Shown one piece after another: positions 50,600 to 57,490 of a stretch of DNA of 64,000 nt; the first letter of the stretch is position 1, and every line of letters starts with the position of its first letter. Made by a program: the position numbers and the translations under genes. Location: the NCBI RefSeq assembly GCF_000787855.1, contig NZ_BBPQ01000001.1, positions 104,371 to 168,370 of the forward strand. Direction: 5' to 3'. A model generated the notes under the pieces. That model did no database searches and was not told where the DNA came from. It saw only the letters and a program-made list of their open reading frames with translations. The stretch is from Streptacidiphilus anmyonensis (GTDB lineage: Bacteria > Actinomycetota > Actinomycetes > Streptomycetales > Streptomycetaceae).

Positions 50600-52753
50600 T
50601 CAGCTCACGCTGAGGTCGTCGGCGCCGACGTTGCCCTGCGCGTACCAGCCGTGGACGTAGACGGTGACCGTCCCGCTGGAGCCGGTGGTGAAGGGCACCG
50701 TCAGCTTGTTCCAACTGGTGCCGCTGGACCAGGTGCTGGCCGTGGCACCGCCGCTGACGCCGATGTAGGCGTATGGTCCCTGGACCCAACCGGTCAGCGT
50801 GTAGCTGTGGTTGGGCTGGAGGGTCACGGTCTGGTCGCACTCACCGGTGGTGCCGGAGGACGGGACCACCTGGAGCGCGTAGCTGCCCGAGTGGACCGGG
50901 GAGGAGACCACGGCGCTGCCGGACTGGCAGGTCCACGGGCTGAGGCTGCCGCTCTCGAACCCACCGTTGGTCAGCGCGCCGGAGCCGCCGCCACCGCTCG
51001 CGTTGACGGTCCAGGTGAAGGAGGTCGAGCCCGAAGCGGTCCCGGACGAGGCCGTGACCGTCACACTCGACGTCCCCGCCACCGTCGGCGTACCCGAGAT
51101 CAGACCCGACGACGAGATGCCGAGCCCCGCCGGCAGACCCGTCGCCGAATACGTCAACGACTTCCCCGCCGAATCCGAACCCGACACCTGCACCGACGCC
51201 GCCGTCCCCACCGTCCCCGTCTGGTTACCGGGGTTGGCGACCGACACCGTCTCCGAACCACCACCGCCTGTGGGGCAGGAGCTGGCGGAGCCGTTGATGT
51301 CGTTGACCGCCGCGTTGAAGAGGGTGGCACCGGGGTCGAGGTCGTAGAGGGAGAACATCATGAACCCGCCCAGCCCGTTGCAGTGCGCGTAGTCGGCGCG
51401 GGCCTGGATGGACTGGGGGGACTCGCCGCCGTAGAAGTTGTTGCCGTCGTAGAAGTAGGCCGAGTCGGTCACCGGATCCCAGAAGGTGTCCGACGCGTTG
51501 TTCACGACGCCGTTCAGCTCCTTGTACATGGCCACGCCCGGTACGTCGCCCGAGTCGGTCTGCCCTGGCGAGCCGCCGGTGGCCGTCTGGTAGAGCCCGT
51601 GGTTCGAGCCCGCCGGTACGCCGGTCCAGCCCCGGTAGTAGAAGGGGATGCCGACGGTGAGCTTGTTCGCCGGGAACCCGCCTGGGATGCCGTAGGCGCT
51701 GTCGCCGACGGTCCAGGCTCTGATCGCGTTGTCGATGCTGTACGTCTCGTTCCCGGGGGCGATCTTCGACTCCGGCGAGTTCGGGTTCGCGTAGAGCGGG
51801 TCCTGTTCGTCCGTCGGACCGGTCGCGTTCCACGCCCCGTACATGTCGTACGTCATCGCGTCGGCGAAGTTGAGGTACTGGCCGATCTGGTTCGTCTGGA
51901 TCTTGCTGATCTTGTCCTGCCCGGAAGGAACCGCGGCGGACAGGGCGTAGGTGTGACCGTCGGCCGCGCCCTGCGTGTTGAGCTCGTTGCGGAACTCCGA
52001 GAGCAGCGCGGTGTAGTTCGCGGTGTCGGCGGCCGAGTAGTGGTTGCCGAGGTGACCGGCCGCGCCCGGGTACTCCCAGTCGATGTCGAAGCCGTCGAAG
52101 ATGCCGGCGCCGGTTCCGGTGCCGCCGTAGCCGCTCTGCGAGGGCAGATTGCCCTTGATGAACATGTCGATGCAGGACGAGACGAACTTCTGCCGGGAGG
52201 CGGCGGTGGCGGCCACGTCGGAGAAGTACTTGGAGTACGTCCAACCGCCGATCGAGAGCAGGATCTTGAGGTTCGGGTACTTCTTCTTCAGCTCCTGGAG
52301 CTGGTGGAAGTTGCCGGCGATGGGCTGGTTGTAGACGTCGGAGGTGCCGTCGACGCTGATGGAGGAGTCGAAGCTCTTCTGGTAGTCGGCGAAGCTGTCT
52401 CCCGCTCCGTCGCCCGCGTTCGGGTCGTTCTCGCCCGCCGGGTCGGGGTCGGTGGCCTTGGTGGTCTCGAAGCAGGTCAGGTTGGTCGGGTCGATGTTCT
52501 CGAAGTCGTAGATCAGGTAGTTGAGCTTGCCCGCGATCCCCTCGGTGTCGAGGTTCTTGAGGTAGAAGGCGTTCTGGTAGATCGACCACTGGTCGAAGTA
52601 GGCGACCTTGATCCCGCCGCTGGTCGCGGCGGCACCCGTGGTGTTGCCGGCCGCGGCCGCGCTGGCGGGCGCGCCGAGCAGCGAGGCGGCCAGGCCGAGC
52701 ACGGCCGTGGCCGCCCCCGCGAGCGTGAGTCCGAACCGTCTGGAGCGTGGCAT
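50600..52753 (-). CDS. Secreted GH18 chitinase with Ig-like and carbohydrate-binding domains
   Basis: A 717-residue exported glycoside hydrolase. The signal peptide is RSRRFGLTLAGAATAVLGLA followed by a SAAAAG cleavage region. The GH18 barrel covers about residues 45-465, with SIGGW and the catalytic DGFDIDWEYPG (acid Glu). A putative Ig domain follows (about 475-560; NPGNQTGTVG, LPAGLGISSSGLISGTP). A C-terminal carbohydrate-binding module ends the protein (GALTNGGFESGSLSPWTCQ, DQTVTLQPNHSYTL). The ATG at 52753 has GGAGG seven bases upstream. A DasR-like site lies at 52819-52834, so control by N-acetylglucosamine is likely. Confidence 0.94.
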   Translation of the reverse strand: MPRSRRFGLTLAGAATAVLGLAASLLGAPASAAAAGNTTGAAATSGGIKVAYFDQWSIYQNAFYLKNLDTEGIAGKLNYLIYDFENIDPTNLTCFETTKATDPDPAGENDPNAGDGAGDSFADYQKSFDSSISVDGTSDVYNQPIAGNFHQLQELKKKYPNLKILLSIGGWTYSKYFSDVAATAASRQKFVSSCIDMFIKGNLPSQSGYGGTGTGAGIFDGFDIDWEYPGAAGHLGNHYSAADTANYTALLSEFRNELNTQGAADGHTYALSAAVPSGQDKISKIQTNQIGQYLNFADAMTYDMYGAWNATGPTDEQDPLYANPNSPESKIAPGNETYSIDNAIRAWTVGDSAYGIPGGFPANKLTVGIPFYYRGWTGVPAGSNHGLYQTATGGSPGQTDSGDVPGVAMYKELNGVVNNASDTFWDPVTDSAYFYDGNNFYGGESPQSIQARADYAHCNGLGGFMMFSLYDLDPGATLFNAAVNDINGSASSCPTGGGGSETVSVANPGNQTGTVGTAASVQVSGSDSAGKSLTYSATGLPAGLGISSSGLISGTPTVAGTSSVTVTASSGTASGSTSFTWTVNASGGGGSGALTNGGFESGSLSPWTCQSGSAVVSSPVHSGSYALQVVPSSGTTGECDQTVTLQPNHSYTLTGWVQGPYAYIGVSGGATASTWSSGTSWNKLTVPFTTGSSGTVTVYVHGWYAQGNVGADDLSVS

Positions 52754-52794
52754 GTGCAACCTCCGTGTGGACGTGTACCCGACACTCCATCACG

Positions 52795-52834
52795 TTGGTA
52801 TGTACCAATCCAGGCGTCAAGGGTCTGGACCAAT
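52795..52834 (-). promoter_or_regulatory. DasR-like (dre) site and palindrome upstream of the chitinase
   Basis: 52819-52834 reads AAGGGTCTGGACCAAT, 12 of 16 matching the dre consensus ACTGGTCTAGACCAGT. A second perfect palindrome TTGGTATGTACCAA lies at 52795-52808. TTGACG on the minus strand (52815-52820) could be a -35. Confidence 0.6.
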
Positions 52835-52898
52835 TTGACCTGACGTTAAGTCAGAGTTAGGGAAAACAAAGGCCGGAGAGAGAGCAGGCGCGCAGGAG

Positions 52899-53249
52899 TC
52901 AGAGCAGACTCTGGCCCAGCGCCTCAGCGAGCCGAAGCTGCGTGGCCGCCTCGTCGGCCCGACCGCCCTGACGCTCCAGGGTGCGGCCCAGCATCAGATG
53001 CGCGTAACCGTCGACCGGGTCGGCGTCCAGCACCCGCCGCAGCTCCTCCTCGGCACGTCGCAGCTGCGCCGAGTGGTAGTACGAGCGGGCCAGCAGCATC
53101 CGCGCCGCGGCGTGCGCCGGCTCCGCCTCGACGATCGGGGCCAGGATCAGCGCGGCGTCGCTCTACGCCTTGGAGTCGAAGAAGAGCTGCGCTCGGGCGT
53201 ACTCCTCGGCGAGGGCGTAGGACTCCTGAATCATGGCGTCGTCAGTCAC
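52899..53249 (-). pseudogene. Tetratricopeptide repeat gene interrupted by one amber codon
   Basis: From GTG at 53249 the frame gives MTDDAMIQESYALAEEYARA, then FFDSKA and TAG at 53163-53165. The same frame continues SDAALILAPIVEAEPAHAAA, RMLLARSYYHSAQLRRAEEE and AHLMLGRTLERQGGRADEAA to the stop at 52899. The whole is one TPR protein of about 116 residues, with tyrosine (TAC) expected where TAG stands. The ribosome site GGGG six bases before the GTG is good. Either a single nonsense mutation or a sequencing error; an intact downstream ORF from 53099 could only be made by reinitiation. Confidence 0.8.
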
Positions 53250-53377
53250 GGGCATCCCCTTTCGATTCTTCGAATCGCTGGCGGTGTCGCTTGTCGGCCG
53301 CTGTAACGCATGCGCAGTAGCGAGCATTCCCTGCGAAGTGTCGGCTTGATCACGGTTGCCACGGCGCACGGCAGCGT

Positions 53378-53383
53378 TACCCT
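53378..53383 (+). promoter_or_regulatory. Leaderless -10 hexamer for the leader peptide
   Basis: TACCCT-N6-ATG immediately before the 24-codon leader ORF. Confidence 0.55.
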
Positions 53384-53389
53384 CGAAGC

Positions 53390-53464
53390 ATGGTCATGCT
53401 CGTCTCCCGTCGCCACGTGGACTTCGTCCGCGTCACGAGCATGTCCTGTCGCGCCGAGGTCTGA
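53390..53464 (+). CDS. Putative leader peptide (RRHVD family)
   Basis: A 24-residue ORF starting MVMLVSRRHVDFVRV and ending SMSCRAEV. The LVSRRHVD core and the near-terminal Cys match the short actinobacterial leader peptides seen before sulfur/cysteine-related genes. The start is supported by TACCCT six bases upstream. It lies 42 bp before the oxygenase gene on the same strand. It probably acts by ribosome-dependent attenuation rather than as a protein. Confidence 0.7.
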   Translation: MVMLVSRRHVDFVRVTSMSCRAEV

Positions 53465-53506
53465 CCCCAGCATCCCTCCATCCCTGCGCGCCTCCCGAGG
53501 ACCCTC

Positions 53507-54484
53507 ATGTCCGTCGCCACACTTTCCGCCCTCCCCGTCATCGACCTCGCGCACGTCGACCGCGAGGCGCTGCACCGCGCCGCCCGCGACGTCGGTTTCT
53601 TCCAGCTCACCGGGCACGGCGTCAGCCAGTCCGAGATGGACGAGCTGCTGCGCGTCTCACGCGCCTTCTTCGCCCTCCCCGAGGCGGACCGGCTCGCCCT
53701 CGACAACCGCAACTCCCCCCACTACCGCGGTTACACCCGCGTCGGCACCGAGCTGACCCGCGGCACCCGCGACTGGCGGGACCAGCTGGACATCGGCGAG
53801 GAGCTGCCCCCGCACGTCCCCGGCCGCGGCGAGCCTGCGTACTGGTGGCTGGAGGGCCCGAACCAGTGGCCGAGCGACCTGCCGGAGCTGCGCACCACCG
53901 CGCTCGACTGGATCGCCCGCCTCAGTACGGTCGCCGACCACCTGCTGCACGAGCTGCTGGCCGCGATCGGCGCCCCGCCGGACTTCTACGACGACGCCTT
54001 CGCGGGCCATCCGCGCAGCCACCTGAAGCTGATCCGGTACCCGGGGCGCGCCCCGCAGGGCGACGACCAGGGCGTGGGCATCCACAAGGACTACGGCTTC
54101 CTGACGCTGCTGCTCACCGACGGTGTGAGCGGACTGCAGGTGGAGGACCCGTCCGGCGAGGGCTACATCGACGTGCCGCACATCCCGGGCGCCTTCGTCG
54201 TGAACCTCGGCGAGCTGCTGGAGGTCGCCACCAACGGGTACCTGAAGGCGACCAACCACCGCGTCGTCGGCACTCCCGGCGAGCGCTACTCCGCGCCGTT
54301 CTTCTACAACCCGCGCCTGGACGCCCGGATCGAGCCGGTTCCGTTCCCGCATGCGGCGCAGGCCACCGGCGTCACCCAGGACCCGTCCAACCCGCTGCAC
54401 GCGGAGTTCGGGTTCAACGAGCTCAAGGGGTGGGTGCGCGCACACCCGGAGGTCACCTCCAGGCACCACCCCGAGCTGCTCTGA
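53507..54484 (+). CDS. 2OG-Fe(II) oxygenase of the isopenicillin N synthase family
   Basis: A 325-residue nonhaem iron oxygenase. The N-terminal DIOX_N part (LPVIDLAHVDREALHRAARD, FFQLTGHGV) is followed by the iron-binding jelly roll with IHKDYGF (His and Asp ligands), KATNHRVVG (third His) and RYSAPFFYNP (2-oxoglutarate-binding Arg-x-Ser). It ends NELKGWVRAHPEVTSRHHPE. Substrate unknown; homologues act in antibiotic, plant-hormone-like or amino-acid modification. The ATG is 42 bp after a putative leader peptide. It is convergent with mgtC. Confidence 0.9.
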   Translation: MSVATLSALPVIDLAHVDREALHRAARDVGFFQLTGHGVSQSEMDELLRVSRAFFALPEADRLALDNRNSPHYRGYTRVGTELTRGTRDWRDQLDIGEELPPHVPGRGEPAYWWLEGPNQWPSDLPELRTTALDWIARLSTVADHLLHELLAAIGAPPDFYDDAFAGHPRSHLKLIRYPGRAPQGDDQGVGIHKDYGFLTLLLTDGVSGLQVEDPSGEGYIDVPHIPGAFVVNLGELLEVATNGYLKATNHRVVGTPGERYSAPFFYNPRLDARIEPVPFPHAAQATGVTQDPSNPLHAEFGFNELKGWVRAHPEVTSRHHPELL

Positions 54485-54519
54485 CAGACCGGACGGGCGC
54501 GGAACGTCCGGATCGCCGA

Positions 54520-55242
54520 TCACGCGAGGGCGGGCTCGCCCTCGCCGTCCTCCTCGGTGTGCCAGTGCAGGTCGCGGACGCCAGGCTCCAACGACAGCCG
54601 GGTGACCACCGGCTCCAGCGCCTTGCCCACCTCGCCGTCGACGTCCACGGTGGCCCGCAGGCTGGTGGTGTCCTCGCCCTCGCGGCTGGCCCGCAGCCCG
54701 GTCGGGGTGAAGCCGGCGGCGGACAGGGCCTGGAGCAGCAAGGCCCTGATGTGCGCCTCGTCGCGGCGGCCACAGCGCAGGTGGACGGTGGCGCGGACGG
54801 TGGTGTCCGGGTCGCTGCCCGCGGCGGGCGCCCGGTCGAGCAGACGCCCGGCCGGACGCAGCACCAGGTGCACCGCCAGGACGCACAGCGTCCCGAGCCA
54901 GGCCAACTCCAGCCGCCCGCTCGCGGCCAGCACCCCGACGGCCGCCGAGCACCACAGCGTCGCGGCCGTGTTCAGCCCGCGCACGCCGCCGCGGTCCCGC
55001 AGGATCACGCCACCGCCGAGGAAGCCGATGCCGGAGACGACGTACGACGCCACCCGGGTGGCGCTGCTGTCCCCGGCCGAAACGCTGTACAGGACGAAGA
55101 GCGTCGCGCCCGTCGCGACGAGCGCGTTGGTCCGCAGGCCGGCCATCCGGGCCCGCCACTGGCGCTCGACTCCGATCAGCGCTCCGCAACCGACGCCGGT
55201 GGCGAGGCGGATCAGGAAGTCGGCGGTGGTCAGGGTCTGCAC
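54520..55242 (-). CDS. MgtC/SapB family membrane protein
   Basis: A 240-residue inner-membrane protein. The first 120 residues are hydrophobic, with the family motifs GCGALIGVERQWRARMAGLR, NALVATGATLFVLYS and SGIGFLGGGVILRDRGGVRG. The soluble C-terminal ACT-like domain (VRATVHLRCGRRDEAHIRAL) follows. Members modulate Mg2+ adaptation or ATP synthase in pathogens; in streptomycetes the role is unclear. The GTG start has GGAGG eight bases upstream. Confidence 0.9.
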   Translation of the reverse strand: MQTLTTADFLIRLATGVGCGALIGVERQWRARMAGLRTNALVATGATLFVLYSVSAGDSSATRVASYVVSGIGFLGGGVILRDRGGVRGLNTAATLWCSAAVGVLAASGRLELAWLGTLCVLAVHLVLRPAGRLLDRAPAAGSDPDTTVRATVHLRCGRRDEAHIRALLLQALSAAGFTPTGLRASREGEDTTSLRATVDVDGEVGKALEPVVTRLSLEPGVRDLHWHTEEDGEGEPALA

Positions 55243-55312
55243 GGCACAGTCCTCCTTCGGCGTTCACACGGCGATCGGACACCAGCCTCTCGCGTCCATG
55301 TGAACAGACCGG

Positions 55313-55690
55313 TCACGCGTGCGGCGGCAGGCCGCGCAGGGTGTGGTCCGCGTGCGCTGCCACCTCGTCCAGCAGACGGCGCAGGTGCGCGCCGCGGAGG
55401 CGGTAGAGCCGGGCGCGCCCCTGCGCGCGCTGGTCGACCAGTCCGCTGATGCGCAGCTTGGACAGATGCTGGCTGGCCGCCGTCGGCGAGCAGCCCGACG
55501 CCTCGGCCAGAGCCGTCACCCCGAGCTCGCCCTCCCGCAGCGCCCACAGCAGCCGGAGCCGGGTGGGCTCGGCGAGCATCGCGAGGGCGGCGACGGCCGC
55601 GCCGACCTGCGCGTCCGAGAGCGGCTCGCCCGGACGGGTGTGCTCGGCGGGGTGGGACGGGGCCGGGTCGATCGGGTCCATGGGCGTCAT
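55313..55690 (-). CDS. ArsR/SmtB family metal-responsive repressor
   Basis: A 125-residue winged-helix repressor. The HTH is LGVTALAEASGCSPTAASQHLSKLR. The C-terminal helix DEVAAHADHTLRGLPPHA contains the Asp/His pattern of alpha5-type metal sites (CzrA/NmtR class, zinc, cobalt or nickel). The ATG at 55690 begins MTPMDPIDPA; its AGGTGG ribosome site lies inside a hairpin (55692-55722). Upstream ATGs at 55732 and 55681 are alternatives. It is divergent from the His-rich transporter and probably represses it and itself. Confidence 0.9.
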   Translation of the reverse strand: MTPMDPIDPAPSHPAEHTRPGEPLSDAQVGAAVAALAMLAEPTRLRLLWALREGELGVTALAEASGCSPTAASQHLSKLRISGLVDQRAQGRARLYRLRGAHLRRLLDEVAAHADHTLRGLPPHA

Positions 55691-55691
55691 C

Positions 55692-55722
55692 TTCCCACCT
55701 GCGAAGACGTCGCAAGTGGGAA
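55692..55722 (-). promoter_or_regulatory. Inverted repeat covering the arsR ribosome site
   Basis: Arms TTCCCACCTGCGA and TCGCAAGTGGGAA (12 of 13 paired) with 5-nt spacer, ending one base before the ATG. In the mRNA it would mask the AGGTGG ribosome site; as DNA it could be a second operator. Confidence 0.55.
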
Positions 55723-55737
55723 ACGTGGGCATGTATA

Positions 55738-55774
55738 TTCTCATCTTCACGCATGAGAAGATGAGAAGTACCGT
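55738..55774. promoter_or_regulatory. ArsR operator overlapping the transporter promoter
   Basis: Perfect inverted repeat TTCTCATCTTC (55738-55748) / GAAGATGAGAA (55757-55767), 8-bp spacer. The transporter promoter appears as TTCACG (55746-55751), 17-bp spacer, TACCGT (55769-55774), then N6 and GTG. The palindrome therefore covers the -35 and spacer, as expected of a repressor site. Confidence 0.7.
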
Positions 55775-55780
55775 GGAGGG

Positions 55781-56650
55781 GTGAACACGCTTCCCGCGCT
55801 GCTGCTCGCCGCCGCCGGAGTCGGCCTCGGCCACGCCGTGATGCCGGACCACTGGCTCCCGCTCGCCGTCCTCGCCCGGACCCGTCGGTACCGGACGCGG
55901 CAGGTCGTGCGCCTCTCACTGGCGGCCGGCCTGAGCCATGTGCTGGTCTCCGCCGCGCTCGGCGGCATCCTGATGCTCGTCGGGATGCAGTTCCGCGCCA
56001 CGGTCGCCCGCCACACCGACCTCGTCGTCGGCAGCCTGCTGCTGGTGACGGGCCTGGTCTTCCTGGCGCTGGAACTCCTGGGCAAGGGGCACAGCCACGG
56101 TCACAGCCATGGGCACGACCACGACCACTCCCCTCACGGGCACGGGCACGGGCACTCCCACCACGGGCACGGGCACGGGCACTCCCACCACGGGCACGGG
56201 CACGGGCAGCGGCACGGTCACGACCACGAGCAGGGTCACGAGCACGGTCAGGGCCATGGCGATCATCCCCACGCGCACGACGTCGACCACGGGCACAGCC
56301 ACGACCACGGTGCCACCGCCGTGCTGGAGCGGCCGCGCACCGCAGGCGCGGCCGAGAAGGGGCGCGGCCGACGACTCGCCGGGCTGCTCATCCCCTTCGG
56401 TGCCGCCGCCTCCCCGGATCTGACGATCCTGCCGGTGTTCCTCGCCGCGGGCGCCCTCGGCACCTCCGCCGCGCTCGGCTCCCTCGCCGTCTTCACCGTG
56501 GCCACGATCGGCGCGATCGTAGGACTCACCACCGCCACCGCCCTCGGCGCGCGCCTCCTGACCGCACCGTGGATCGACCGTCGCGCCAACCTGATCACCG
56601 CGCTCACACTCATCGCGATCGGCGCCCTCGTCGCCACCGGCACCGTCTGA
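55781..56650 (+). CDS. His-rich nickel/cobalt-type transporter (NicO/RcnA-like)
   Basis: A 289-residue membrane protein with a central His-rich loop of about 80 residues (HGHGHGHSHHGHGHGHSH pattern). Hydrophobic segments flank it: LPALLLAAAGVGLGHAVMP, GLSHVLVSAALGGILMLVG and VGSLLLVTGLVFLALELLG before; LTILPVFLAAGALGTSA, LAVFTVATIGAIVGLTTATA and ITALTLIAIGALVATG after. GHAVMPDHW resembles the His-x4-Asp helix of the NiCoT/NicO family. The loop is encoded by a 27-bp minisatellite. With an ArsR repressor upstream, efflux of Ni, Co or Zn is likely. The GTG start has TACCGT six bases upstream (leaderless). Confidence 0.85.
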   Translation: MNTLPALLLAAAGVGLGHAVMPDHWLPLAVLARTRRYRTRQVVRLSLAAGLSHVLVSAALGGILMLVGMQFRATVARHTDLVVGSLLLVTGLVFLALELLGKGHSHGHSHGHDHDHSPHGHGHGHSHHGHGHGHSHHGHGHGQRHGHDHEQGHEHGQGHGDHPHAHDVDHGHSHDHGATAVLERPRTAGAAEKGRGRRLAGLLIPFGAAASPDLTILPVFLAAGALGTSAALGSLAVFTVATIGAIVGLTTATALGARLLTAPWIDRRANLITALTLIAIGALVATGTV

Positions 56651-56675
56651 CCGCGCCGGCCATGTCCCCCGTCGG

Positions 56676-57347
56676 TCAGCCGACGGAACCGACCGTGCTC
56701 TGGCCGGGAGCGGGCTGCCCGGTCGGCTGCGGCAGGCGGGCCACACCGAAGATCAGCGGGCGGACGAACGGGGGCGCCTTGGGGAACACCGCGTGGTCCA
56801 CCTCTGTCGCCTCGAAGCCTGCCGACCTGATCGAATCCAGCGTCGGACGGTTGCACTCGCAGCAGACCAGCGCCCGGTTGAGCCAGTTGAGGCGGTTCTG
56901 CCAGCCGGCCAACCGGGCGTCGTCGGAGCGGACGTGCTCCAGGAAGAGCAGCCGCCCACCGGGGCGCAGCACCCGGGCCAGCTGGCGCAGCGCCCGCCGC
57001 TGGTCCTCCACGCCGCACAGGACCAGCGTGGAGACGGCGACGTCGAAACTGTCGTCCTCGAACGGCAGGTCCTCCGCCGGGGCACGGAGCACGGTGGCGT
57101 GCGGGGCGCGCTCGCGTACGTGCTGTTCGAGCCGACGGAGCATGGGCGGCTGGGGTTCGGTGACGGCCAGGGACCGCACGGCGGGGCCGTAGTACTCGAG
57201 GTTGGCTCCGGTCCCGGCGCCGATCTCGAGCACGTCACCTGCGGCCTGGGCGACGAGTCCGCGACGCAGTTCGCGCAGCCCGGCCTCCTCGCTTTTGGCC
57301 ATCTGGCTGTCGTAGAAGATCGCGAGGATTTTCCAGTGAACGCTCAT
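56676..57347 (-). CDS. Class I SAM-dependent methyltransferase
   Basis: A 223-residue methyltransferase. Motif I is DVLEIGAGTGANLEYY, followed by DLPFEDDSFDVAVSTLVLCG and RVLRPGGRLLFLEHVRS, as in UbiE/PMT-type Methyltransf_11 enzymes. It ends with a segment that may interact with membrane or substrate (NRALVCCECNRPTLDSIRSAG). Substrate unknown. The ATG at 57347 has GAGG eight bases upstream. It is convergent with the metal transporter, which may be coincidental. Confidence 0.87.
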   Translation of the reverse strand: MSVHWKILAIFYDSQMAKSEEAGLRELRRGLVAQAAGDVLEIGAGTGANLEYYGPAVRSLAVTEPQPPMLRRLEQHVRERAPHATVLRAPAEDLPFEDDSFDVAVSTLVLCGVEDQRRALRQLARVLRPGGRLLFLEHVRSDDARLAGWQNRLNWLNRALVCCECNRPTLDSIRSAGFEATEVDHAVFPKAPPFVRPLIFGVARLPQPTGQPAPGQSTVGSVG

Positions 57348-57490
57348 GACGGTTGCCTCGATTCTGGTCCCGGCTCCCTCCCCCGGTCCTCGTCGTCGAC
57401 GCTACCGATGCACGACTCGCGGTCGCATGGGGCACTTGCCTCATTTCTTTCGGTCCGGTCTCCTTCGATCCGGCGCGCCGGCCGCGGCGC

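Noticed and set aside
53507..54484. Part of a beta-lactam or other antibiotic cluster because of isopenicillin N synthase similarity
   Set aside because: No peptide synthetase, epimerase or other biosynthetic genes are nearby; the family is broad.
55916..56746. Minus-strand open frame through the His-rich region
   Set aside because: Val/Pro-repeat composition is the antisense of the HGHGH coding repeat; no ribosome site or domain.
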